Assembly (NCBI RefSeq): GCF_006149005.1
Contig: NZ_VBSL01000006.1
Span: 248,001 to 312,000, forward strand
DNA from: Larkinella sp. C7
GTDB lineage: Bacteria > Bacteroidota > Bacteroidia > Cytophagales > Spirosomataceae
DNA: 64,000 bases
Direction of reading: 5' to 3'
Position 1 is the first letter of the stretch. Each line of letters opens with the position of its first letter. Positions 8,219 to 15,783 of the stretch are shown here, in pieces. The position numbers and the translations under genes are program-made. The notes beneath the pieces are model-generated. The model did not search any database and was not told the origin of the DNA. It saw nothing but the letters and a program-made list of their open reading frames with translations.

Positions 8219-9076
8219 TTAGTTCCCGGACAAATCCTGAACGAAGGTGGCGATGGTTTGGCCCGTTACTTTTTTGAACAGACGGGAAAAGTAGTCAGGA
8301 TCGTTGAAACCCAGGTCGTAGGCCAATTCCTTGATGGAACTTTCTGAATAGTATAGACGACGTTTAGCTTCTAAAATCAGGCGGTTGGTGATGAACGCTT
8401 TGGGAGAAAGCCCGGAATAGTGCTTCACAATGGTATATAAACGGTTGGTGTTGAGGGCGAGTTTTTGGGCAATCGCCTGGATGGAGGTATGATCGGTCAG
8501 GTTGTCTTCGACGAAGCGTTTGAAACGGATGTAGTTGGAAAGGTTGTCGTCGGCGGGACTTTTGTCGACAGAAAAATAAGCCCTATTGATTTCGGTTAAC
8601 AGGCTATTGAGATGGGCCAAAATGAGATCAGGATCGGTGTCTATGGTACTTAATACGTTGAGCAGTATTTCAAAGATCGCTTTTAAGCGGGCAGCCGCTG
8701 GTGCGGTAAACTGTATTTTTTGCTGGTTGAACGGGTTGACCAGGAAGGGATAGTGTTTGGGTAAAAGAGAAAGACAGTTTTCATCAAAACCCAGCTTGAA
8801 ATAATCAGTACCTTCTTTGGTAGCTGGCAGTCGATGGATTTGGTGAGGCAGGATAAAAAGGAGCTCATTGGCTTTGATCTCGAACTGCTGGAGATCGACG
8901 CCGTGTTGGGTGTGGCCTGCCAGCATGAAGAGAAAAAAATAGTGTGGTTTGCGGTGTGTAAGACCGTATCGTTGGGCGATGTCTGGAGGGAGATGACCGA
9001 ATGTAGGCGAAATAATGCGGATGGCGAGTTTGTTATTTTGTCTATTGATTGTAAGAAGTGATTCAACGTTTTGCAT
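8219..9076 (-). CDS. AraC-family transcriptional regulator
   Basis: 285 residues from the ATG at 9076; an upstream ATG at 9145 is open but would add 23 residues absent from typical members. The N-terminal half is a cupin-like effector domain (HYFFLFMLAGHTQHGVDLQQ, HQIHRLPATKEGTDYFKLGF). The C-terminal ~100 residues hold two helix-turn-helix motifs: IQAIAQKLALNTNRLYTIVK and IKELAYDLGFNDPDYFSRLF. It lies 63 bases upstream of the aldo/keto reductase gene on the same strand and probably controls it. The inducer is unknown. Confidence 0.9.
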   Translation of the reverse strand: MQNVESLLTINRQNNKLAIRIISPTFGHLPPDIAQRYGLTHRKPHYFFLFMLAGHTQHGVDLQQFEIKANELLFILPHQIHRLPATKEGTDYFKLGFDENCLSLLPKHYPFLVNPFNQQKIQFTAPAAARLKAIFEILLNVLSTIDTDPDLILAHLNSLLTEINRAYFSVDKSPADDNLSNYIRFKRFVEDNLTDHTSIQAIAQKLALNTNRLYTIVKHYSGLSPKAFITNRLILEAKRRLYYSESSIKELAYDLGFNDPDYFSRLFKKVTGQTIATFVQDLSGN

Positions 9077-9141
9077 ACGATAAAAGTAAAGAAAATAAGT
9101 AACCACTCTCCTTTCACGAGACGACGACAAGAGGTTCAACA

Positions 9142-9987
9142 TCACTTCCTCCGAATCAAATACATCCTTCCCCGTTCATTCGTCATCACCAGATCCGTGT
9201 TGTTCACAAACATCAGTCCTTCGGTTTGCCCCCTCGGAATCCGCAGGCAGCGCGTCGGGTGTTGAAAATCGATGCGGTTATTTTTCTGCTCAAACAGGAA
9301 AATCTTGCCGTAGGTCAACACCGCCAGCGTTTGGCCGTCGGGGCTGAGGGCGGCATCGGTCACCATGCTTTTCAGGAAAATGCTGTCGGCAGGAACCAGA
9401 GCGTGGTTCCCGCCCTGGGCGGGCATCCCGTAGAGATTGACGAGCCGCCGGGGCTCCGACCGGTTTTTTGAGATGAGAAACAGACTGTCTTTGGCGGCAA
9501 AAAGGGCCTCGCTGTCGAAATTACGCGTATCTTTCGACGCCGGAAACGATTTCTGCCGGGCGTAGTGAAACGGAATGGCCTGAAAATCGTTAGGTTGTTT
9601 GGGATCGACCCGGTAAATGCGGAGATCCGTTCGGGCGTTGGCATTATTGCCGATGTCGCCGATAAACACCGCCGTGGTGTCCTGGCTCGCCAGGGCTTCC
9701 CAGTCCCGGTTTTTCAGCATCGGCAGGGGCAGCGAATCGACGAGCGAACCGTCGCGGGCCACTTCGTAGAGTGTGGGTCGGCCCCCGCTGTCGTTGTGCG
9801 TCCAGAATGTGTTGCGACCGGCCCGATACGACAGCCCCGAACTTTCGTTGACCACCGGTGCCAGCCGCCCGACCCGTGAAACCGCATACTGAGCCCGCCC
9901 GCTGCGAAAACCGCTGCGTTTGTTCTCCGGGTGGCAGGAGCAAAGGGCTACTTTGAGCGAAAATAAAAAAAGAAGAAAAGAGGTCAT
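9142..9987 (-). CDS. Secreted or lipid-anchored beta-propeller-like protein, function unknown
   Basis: 281 residues. The N-terminus MTSFLLFLFSLKVALCSCHP is a short signal peptide that may end in a lipobox-like cysteine. Repeated propeller-like segments follow: ESSGLSYRAGRNTFWTHNDS, FIGDIGNNANARTDLRIYRV, DSEALFAAKDSLFLISKN, DAALSPDGQTLAVLTYGKIF and QTEGLMFVNNTDLVMTNERG. This resembles secreted NHL/SdiA-regulated-like propellers of Bacteroidota, but I cannot name a function. Its start lies only 23 bases from the divergent AI-2E-family gene. Confidence 0.75.
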   Translation of the reverse strand: MTSFLLFLFSLKVALCSCHPENKRSGFRSGRAQYAVSRVGRLAPVVNESSGLSYRAGRNTFWTHNDSGGRPTLYEVARDGSLVDSLPLPMLKNRDWEALASQDTTAVFIGDIGNNANARTDLRIYRVDPKQPNDFQAIPFHYARQKSFPASKDTRNFDSEALFAAKDSLFLISKNRSEPRRLVNLYGMPAQGGNHALVPADSIFLKSMVTDAALSPDGQTLAVLTYGKIFLFEQKNNRIDFQHPTRCLRIPRGQTEGLMFVNNTDLVMTNERGRMYLIRRK

Positions 9988-10010
9988 AGTTCGAATACCG
10001 CACCTAAAAT

Positions 10011-11144
10011 ATGGAAAACAAATTACCTGAAGTCAATTTACCGTCGTACGTCCGGTTTGCCTGCATCATGATTGTGCTGACGATTCTGGTCTACTGGCTG
10101 TCGGCCATGCAGGAACTGATCGTACCGCTGGTTTTTTCGATTCTGTTCGCCATGATCCTGTATCCGATCAACCACCGGCTCGAACGCTGGCGGGTGCCGC
10201 GCGTACCGGCCATTCTGGTATGCCTGGTGATCATGATCGGCTTTTTTTACCTGCTCTTTTACCTCATTTCCCTGCAAATTTCCAGTTTTACCAGTGAGGC
10301 TCCTAAATTGCTCGAACGGGGCAATCAAATTCTGGACAGATTGCAGACGTTTGGGGAAGACCGGTTTCACATCGAACGTTCAAGAATGGTGGCCGAGGCC
10401 CGGAGTTACGTCAACAACCTGATTCGCGAAAGCGGGTCTTTTCTGACGTCCACCTTGCTGGCTACCACCAACACGCTGTCGACCATCTCGATTGTGCCGC
10501 TGTATATCTTCTTTCTGATGCTGTACCGCGACTTCTTCCGCTCGTTTTTTTACAAAGTATTCAAGAGTACGAAGCGGGCCAAGATCGACATCGTTTTTGG
10601 CCGGATCTACACCGTTGTCAAGGATTATCTGGTTGGGTTGGTGCTTGTCATCATCATTGTGGGCGTGCTGAACACGGTCGGTCTGCTGATTCTGGGCATC
10701 GATTACGCCGTCTTTTTCGGTTTTCTGGGCGCGTTCATGATCCTGATTCCGTACATCGGCATTCTGATCGGGTCACTGCTGCCAGCCCTGTTCACCTTGC
10801 TGACCCACGACAATCCGCTGGTCGCCCTGGGCGTCATCGGCGTGTTTTCGTTCGTCCAGATTCTGGAAGGCAATTTCATTACGCCCTACATCGTGGGTTC
10901 CAAGGTCAGCATCAACCCGCTGGCGGCCATTATCGTCCTGTTACTCTGGGGGCAGTTGTGGGGCGTGACCGGCCTGATTCTGGCGCTACCCATGACGGCC
11001 ATTCTTAAAGTTGTTTTCGATGCCGTCGAACCGCTCAAACCGTACGGTTTCCTGCTGGGTGAAGCCGAACGTCCGAAAAAACCAATGAATGTCAAGGAGT
11101 TGACGGATAAACTGCCGAAAAAAGTCAAGGATTTGGTGGATTAA
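10011..11144 (+). CDS. AI-2E-family transporter (PerM/YdiK-like membrane protein)
   Basis: 377 residues. About eight transmembrane helices with the family layout: paired N-terminal helices (IMIVLTILVYWLSAMQELIV), a soluble middle region, then helices containing DYLVGLVLVIIIVGVLNTVG, FFGFLGAFMILIPYIGILIG and the conserved GNFITPYIVGSKVSINPLAA. The tail is charged (KELTDKLPKKVKDL). The family exports small molecules or acts as antiporters; the substrate is not predictable. It converges on the Lon-N gene, and the two stop codons share one TTAA. Confidence 0.9.
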   Translation: MENKLPEVNLPSYVRFACIMIVLTILVYWLSAMQELIVPLVFSILFAMILYPINHRLERWRVPRVPAILVCLVIMIGFFYLLFYLISLQISSFTSEAPKLLERGNQILDRLQTFGEDRFHIERSRMVAEARSYVNNLIRESGSFLTSTLLATTNTLSTISIVPLYIFFLMLYRDFFRSFFYKVFKSTKRAKIDIVFGRIYTVVKDYLVGLVLVIIIVGVLNTVGLLILGIDYAVFFGFLGAFMILIPYIGILIGSLLPALFTLLTHDNPLVALGVIGVFSFVQILEGNFITPYIVGSKVSINPLAAIIVLLLWGQLWGVTGLILALPMTAILKVVFDAVEPLKPYGFLLGEAERPKKPMNVKELTDKLPKKVKDLVD

Positions 11145-11770
11145 AATTTCAACGGGTCCAGATTCTTGAAATGGCCGTTCATCTTGATGCGGTCTTTGGT
11201 GCGTTCCATTTCCGAAACCACCGGCAACACCCGGTCGAGGTGGCGGATCAGAAACCGCTGGCGTTCGTTTTCGTGGTCGATCGTCAGCAGCTCGTATTCT
11301 TCCTCAACCGACAAACCGATTTTGTGTGCCACCCGAAACGACAGGAGGGGCGTTTCTTCGTCAATTTCGGATTTGATCTGCAGCAGCCGGTACAGCCGGG
11401 TCAGTTTGACAATCAGTTCGTCCAGGTGGTCGCCCATTTCGGGTTCAACTTCCACCACCTGCACGGTGCCGCCCGCGTAGAGTTTTCCCGGCGACGGATT
11501 TTCGAAATGGGCAACCCGAAAAATCCGGACCCCCTTCGATTTGATGTCCATCCGCCCGTCGTCATACCGTTTGTGTAGGGTAGTAACGCTCATTTCGGTG
11601 CCATAGCCGGGCAGTTTGTTGTTGATAAACGCCGGAATGCCAAAGGTTTGGCCTTTTTCCAGGCACTCTGCGATCAACTGCCGGTAGCGTTCTTCAAAAA
11701 TGTGCAGATTGAGATCTTCGTTGGGATACACAACCAGATTCAGCGGGAAGAGAGGCAAATAAATTTCCAT
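11141..11770 (-). CDS. Lon substrate-binding-domain (LON N-terminal) protein
   Basis: 209 residues. It begins MEIYLPLFPLNLVVYPNEDL followed by LHIFEERYRQLIAECL, the signature of the Lon N-terminal (PUA-like) domain. There is no AAA or protease domain. Stand-alone Lon-N proteins are widespread and their role is not settled; binding of unfolded protein or RNA is likely. The start codon lies directly after the stop of gldH (one base between), so the two are co-transcribed. The true Lon protease is separate at 50974-53496. Confidence 0.9.
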   Translation of the reverse strand: MEIYLPLFPLNLVVYPNEDLNLHIFEERYRQLIAECLEKGQTFGIPAFINNKLPGYGTEMSVTTLHKRYDDGRMDIKSKGVRIFRVAHFENPSPGKLYAGGTVQVVEVEPEMGDHLDELIVKLTRLYRLLQIKSEIDEETPLLSFRVAHKIGLSVEEEYELLTIDHENERQRFLIRHLDRVLPVVSEMERTKDRIKMNGHFKNLDPLKF

Positions 11771-11771
11771 A

Positions 11772-12245
11772 CTATAAGTCTTTTTCCACCGTCACCCCCA
11801 CGCTGTAAATCTCCGGCAGGGGGTTCTGGCGCATGTATTGCCGCAAGCGGATCGTGTATTTTCCACTCCGCGGAAAGCGGTATTTTTTCATCATGCTGAT
11901 CCGGTGGTCGAACAGATCGCCCAGACCGTCGCCGTACGGTTTTCCGGTTTTCGGGTCGAGGAGCGTCAGTTCGTCCTGTTTCGACTCCAGCATTTTTCCG
12001 GTTCCGTCCAGCAAATAACGACGGATGTACAGGTTGTAGTACGGATACGAAACACTGTTCCGAATGTTGTAATAAACGGAATAGGTGACCGTCGTGTCGG
12101 CAATTTCGAACGTAAACTCCGGCGTATTTTTGATGTACCAGGTGCCGTCTTCGATGTCATCGATTCCTTTATAAACCGCCTTCTCGTCGCAACCCGCCAG
12201 CAACAGCCACAACCCGGCCAGTAATCCTATCGGTAATTTCTTCAT
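11772..12245 (-). CDS. gldH: Gliding motility lipoprotein GldH
   Basis: 157 residues from the ATG at 12245, which opens a clean lipoprotein signal peptide MKKLPIGLLAGLWLLLAGC with Cys19 as the lipidated residue. The mature part has the GldH features: GTWYIKNTPEFTFEIADTTV, YNIRNSVSYPYYNLYI, a DGLGDLFDHR segment and KYTIRLRQYMRQNPLPEI. GldH is an outer-membrane-associated lipoprotein needed for gliding in Flavobacterium and is also conserved in non-gliding Bacteroidota. Longer upstream ATG starts would bury the signal peptide. It is first in a two-gene operon with the Lon-N protein. Confidence 0.9.
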   Translation of the reverse strand: MKKLPIGLLAGLWLLLAGCDEKAVYKGIDDIEDGTWYIKNTPEFTFEIADTTVTYSVYYNIRNSVSYPYYNLYIRRYLLDGTGKMLESKQDELTLLDPKTGKPYGDGLGDLFDHRISMMKKYRFPRSGKYTIRLRQYMRQNPLPEIYSVGVTVEKDL

Positions 12246-12448
12246 GGAGCGTAAGCTGTCTTTACACAAAACTACGACCCTCCCGCGTAGATTCAAATTA
12301 AGGCCGTGGCCGGGGGCAGAATAAAAAACTACGAAAATAGTTTGCAAGCTACCTAAACCGTTCTATATTCGTCATTATGGAGTCAGGACCTTATAAATGG
12401 TCACCGGTTTTTGTCCGGACAGAACTTTGTTAACCTAAAATAAGCGCG

Positions 12449-12811
12449 ATGGAAAAGTTAACTGCCAAAGAAGAAGAGATCATGCAGGTTTTGTGGAAAG
12501 TCGAGCAGTCGTTTGTAAAAGACATGCTGGCCTATTTCACCGACCCGCCCCTGCATTACAACACCGTTTCGACCATTATCCGGAATCTGGAGGAAAAAGG
12601 GTATGTCGGCCATCAGGCGTATGGCAATACCCACGAATACTATCCGATTATCAGCAAGGAAGACTACCAAAACCGCTTTGTGCTGAAGAAAGTCGTGTCG
12701 GATTATTTCGATGATTCCTACAAAAACCTGGTGAGCTACTTTGCCAAAAAGGATAAAATTTCGGTGGACGAATTGAAAGAAATCATCACGATGATCGAGA
12801 AGGGGCAGTAG
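12449..12811 (+). CDS. BlaI/MecI/CopY-family repressor
   Basis: 120 residues. A winged helix (LTAKEEEIMQVLWKVEQSFV, HYNTVSTIIRNLEEKGYVGH) is followed by a dimerisation helix region. BlaI/MecI repressors are inactivated by cleavage when a BlaR1-type membrane peptidase is triggered. Its partner M56 gene starts 2 bases after its stop, so the pair is a two-component proteolytic switch. No beta-lactamase gene is nearby; the regulated genes may be those that follow (to 19793). The 203-base upstream gap has short dyads but no clear operator. Confidence 0.93.
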   Translation: MEKLTAKEEEIMQVLWKVEQSFVKDMLAYFTDPPLHYNTVSTIIRNLEEKGYVGHQAYGNTHEYYPIISKEDYQNRFVLKKVVSDYFDDSYKNLVSYFAKKDKISVDELKEIITMIEKGQ

Positions 12812-12813
12812 CC

Positions 12814-14538
12814 ATGAGCCTGTTGATTTACCTCCTGCAAGCGGGTCTGATTCTGGCGGTGCTGACGCTCTGCTACCGGCTGTTGCTTCGCCGGGCCACC
12901 TGGTTTGGCCTGAACCGGTATTTGCTCGGGCTGAACGTGGCGCTGGCGTTGGTGCTGCCACTGGTCGAGTTGCCCGACTTTCGGCCCGCACCCGTCCGGA
13001 ATCTGGTGCAGCAAACCGTTCCGAACCTGCGGGTGCCGGACTGGAGAGGCCTGGACTGGTCGCGGCTGAAACCGGCCCAACCCACTCCCCAATTTCAAAA
13101 ACCGCCCGCCCAGATGCCGGATGTCTTGCCGGAAATCCAGCCGGAGGAATCGACTTTCAACGGGCAAAAACTGGCGTTGTGGGTGTATCTGGCAGGGGTA
13201 ATCTTTCTGGCCGGGCGGCTGCTGGTGCAGCTTTTGTCGCTGGCGCGGCTGATCGCGCGCTCGGAGCGGTCGTGGGAGGACGATGTCTGGCTGGTGGTCA
13301 ACGCGGAGGTCGATGCTCCTTTTTCCTTTTTTCGCTGGGTTATTCTGAATCCGGAACTGTATGAACAGGACGAATTCGACCAGATTCTGCTGCACGAGCG
13401 GGTGCATTGCCGGCAGTGGCACAGCCTGGATATGCTGCTGGCCGAATGGCTGCGGGTCTTTTTCTGGTTCAACCCGTTCGCTTGGTGGCACCAGCGGCTC
13501 GTGCAGGAAAACCTGGAATATCTGGTGGACCGGGAAGTGCTGGACGAAGGCATCGAGAAGAAAAAATACCAGTATTACCTGCTGAAAGCCAGCCTCTCGG
13601 GCGAAACGCCGGTTCCCGTTCGACCGGCGACCAATTCATTCAATCAGCCGCAGCTTAAAAGCCGGATTTCGATGATGAACCGGCCCCGGTCGAACCGGGG
13701 GTGGCAAACGTACCTGCTTTTTAGTGTTAGTATTGTCCTCTCGTGTTCGGCCTTTACCACGCCCAAAACCGTTTCCCGGTATGTGGTCGACAACCGGTTT
13801 GGCGTGTTCGGGTTGATTACGGCGGTTACCTCTTTGCAGGATCTGGACGTGATGCAGGCGGTTTTTGCGGAACGGGGCATCACGATGCGTTACCAGGCCG
13901 ACGTCAATCGTTCCGGCCAGATCGATCACATTTCGGTGGAAGTAAAAAACGGCAAACAGGTCGTTGCCCGGACGCTCAATCAAATACCGCCCTTTGTGAT
14001 CACCGCGATTCAACCCGACCCGTCGAAGCCCTTTGTGGTGCAGACTACCCGGCGGGTGATGCAGTTGCCCGACACCTTGTTTTCGATTTGGGAACACGAA
14101 AAACCGGTGGTGGTGCTCAACGGCCGGGTGCTGAACCTGCGGCCGGGTCAGCCGTTTGGCTTTGGCTCCGTGTCCGACTACAAACGCACGGTGCTGACGG
14201 CGCAGGAAGCCATGAAGCGGTTTGGCAAAACCGGGCGCTACGGGGCCACGATGATCGACGGAAAAATTCTGGATGCGGTTTTTTCGGCCAATCCGGAGGT
14301 GATGGCGATGGGCCGCCAGCTTCTGTACAAGAAAACGCTCTCGCCGGAACAACTCACCCAGTTTACCTTTCTGATCGATGGCAAGCGGGGTTCGTACCAG
14401 GCGTTTCGGGAACTGGCTGCCGACGACAAGATTTCGGTAGCGGTTTTCGACAAAGGATCGGCGGGAATGGTCAAGCCGATGTTCACGACCAAGGGCCTTG
14501 TGGTGGTTACAACCAAGCGCCAGTTGCTGGCGGATTAA
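12814..14538 (+). CDS. M56-family membrane metallopeptidase (BlaR1-like)
   Basis: 574 residues. Several N-terminal transmembrane helices (LLIYLLQAGLILAVLTL, LLGLNVALALVLPLVEL, LALWVYLAGVIFLAG) surround the gluzincin site HERVH (residues 194-198) with Glu in VQENLEYLVDREVL as the likely third ligand. The segment LKSRISMMNRPRS leads into another helix (TYLLFSVSIVLSCSAF), then an extracytoplasmic domain with a plug-like VVVLNGR motif. The part from LKSRISMMN onward is shared with the proteins at 14560 and 18819. It probably senses an envelope signal and destroys the BlaI repressor encoded upstream. Confidence 0.92.
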   Translation: MSLLIYLLQAGLILAVLTLCYRLLLRRATWFGLNRYLLGLNVALALVLPLVELPDFRPAPVRNLVQQTVPNLRVPDWRGLDWSRLKPAQPTPQFQKPPAQMPDVLPEIQPEESTFNGQKLALWVYLAGVIFLAGRLLVQLLSLARLIARSERSWEDDVWLVVNAEVDAPFSFFRWVILNPELYEQDEFDQILLHERVHCRQWHSLDMLLAEWLRVFFWFNPFAWWHQRLVQENLEYLVDREVLDEGIEKKKYQYYLLKASLSGETPVPVRPATNSFNQPQLKSRISMMNRPRSNRGWQTYLLFSVSIVLSCSAFTTPKTVSRYVVDNRFGVFGLITAVTSLQDLDVMQAVFAERGITMRYQADVNRSGQIDHISVEVKNGKQVVARTLNQIPPFVITAIQPDPSKPFVVQTTRRVMQLPDTLFSIWEHEKPVVVLNGRVLNLRPGQPFGFGSVSDYKRTVLTAQEAMKRFGKTGRYGATMIDGKILDAVFSANPEVMAMGRQLLYKKTLSPEQLTQFTFLIDGKRGSYQAFRELAADDKISVAVFDKGSAGMVKPMFTTKGLVVVTTKRQLLAD

Positions 14539-14559
14539 ACGGTTTTTCTGAACCCGCGT

Positions 14560-15654
14560 ATGAAAACGAATGGTATTTTTCGGCAGCACCCGGAGCAGTT
14601 CCGCTTCGTCAACCAATTCGGCCCCCGGTTTTTGAAAAACCGCATTCAGATGATGAATCAGGCATCCCAATCCGGGTGGTCGTGGCTGGTCTATCTGGTG
14701 TTGTTTACGGTTACCGGACTGGTGACGACGATGGCTGCGGTAGAGAAGCCGAAAAAAACGTCATCGGTGGTGGTAAAGAAAAAACCGGTGGTGATCGCGA
14801 AGCCAAAACCCGTTTTTTCTGCGGTTGTTGATCAGGCTGATTCGCCCACGGAATCCGATTTGAAAATCGTTCCGAAACCAGTGGAAGAGTTGGTCGAAAA
14901 ATCCGTGGCAATTCCCGATTCGGCCCAGGCTATTGATAAAATACCGGTGGTGAATACGGAAAAACAAAGCCGGTATGTTGTTCGGGAAGGGAAGTTGCTG
15001 TACTGGGTGATTACGCCCAAAATGTCGTTCAAAGATCTTTCGGAATTGAAACAAACGATTGAAGAACAATCCCGGTTTACCTTCGATTTTACGCATGTCA
15101 AATTTGATCCGTTTCAGGTCTATATCAATGACATTGGCGTAAAAGTTCATAAACAGAATGGTAGTTCCGGTTCAACGTCCAATGGGGATGAGACTGGCGA
15201 ACCGATCAAGTCGATTGGCGGCTATCTGGCCGAGAGCGGTTCGCTGGGCATGGGCATGGCCAGTTCTGGAATGCCGGATGTATTGTCCCAGGTCGTGAAA
15301 GAAGACGAAGCGTCCGTTGCGGGCCTGGTGACCGAAAGCCGAATGGCTTATTTGATCCAGAAAAATCAGAAATTTATGGCGGGCAGTCGTTCAGCCGTGA
15401 AAGGGGAGTGGCTGCGCGCAAATCCGGGTCGAAGAAACGAGAATCTGGGTGTCTTTGTCAATGCAAATGGTCAGCTTCAGCTATATCACTCGGAAAATGT
15501 TTCGGTGTTCATCGATGGGAAGGAAGTGAGTGCCGACCAGATAGCGATGTTCGATCCGAATCAGCTTCATACGGTCATTACCAACGATGTTCGGGATGAA
15601 TCCGCCGGACCGGGCCGGAAAAAGCGGTATGTCCAGCTTTTCCTCAGCCAATAG
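14560..15654 (+). CDS. Orphan protein with M56 C-terminal module but no peptidase
   Basis: 364 residues. The N-terminus has a ~27-residue lead ending FVNQFGPRFLKNRIQMMNQA, matching the LKSRISMMN segment of the upstream M56 protein. A transmembrane helix follows (SWLVYLVLFTVTGLVTTMAA), then a Lys/Val/Pro-rich linker (KKKPVVIAKPKPVF) and an extracytoplasmic domain with SFKDLSELKQTIEEQSRFTF and a C-terminal VFIDGKEVSADQI motif like the VVVLNGR motif of the M56 protein. No HExxH is present. It follows the M56 gene by 21 bases. Function unknown; a peptidase-less sensor, decoy or substrate is possible. Confidence 0.75.
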   Translation: MKTNGIFRQHPEQFRFVNQFGPRFLKNRIQMMNQASQSGWSWLVYLVLFTVTGLVTTMAAVEKPKKTSSVVVKKKPVVIAKPKPVFSAVVDQADSPTESDLKIVPKPVEELVEKSVAIPDSAQAIDKIPVVNTEKQSRYVVREGKLLYWVITPKMSFKDLSELKQTIEEQSRFTFDFTHVKFDPFQVYINDIGVKVHKQNGSSGSTSNGDETGEPIKSIGGYLAESGSLGMGMASSGMPDVLSQVVKEDEASVAGLVTESRMAYLIQKNQKFMAGSRSAVKGEWLRANPGRRNENLGVFVNANGQLQLYHSENVSVFIDGKEVSADQIAMFDPNQLHTVITNDVRDESAGPGRKKRYVQLFLSQ

Positions 15655-15660
15655 TGTTTG

Positions 15661-15750
15661 ATGGGAACACGGATTAGGCGGACGGAACGGATCAAAAAAC
15701 TGATTATAATCAGTGTAAATCCGTTCTATCCGTTTAATCCGTGTTCCCAT
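15661..15750. repeat. Long inverted repeat IR-B with period-9 arms
   Basis: The arms are 15661-15692 and 15719-15750, 32 bases with 28 matching, around a loop containing the perfect palindrome CTGATTATAATCAG. Within the arms CGGA recurs at arm positions 10, 19 and 28, an exact 9-base step, clearest in the right arm. It begins 6 bases after the stop of the preceding gene and lies 33 bases before the M16 start. Confidence 0.88.
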
Positions 15751-15783
15751 TCTTTATACAACGTAACTTTACTTCCCCTGAAA

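Noticed and set aside
13636-14670. 344-codon antisense frame over the M56 gene
   Set aside because: Shadow of the M56 coding sequence without motifs; runs across two real genes.
15658-15783. Upstream start for the M16 peptidase gene
   Set aside because: It would translate inverted repeat IR-B. The ATG at 15784 opens a normal signal peptide.
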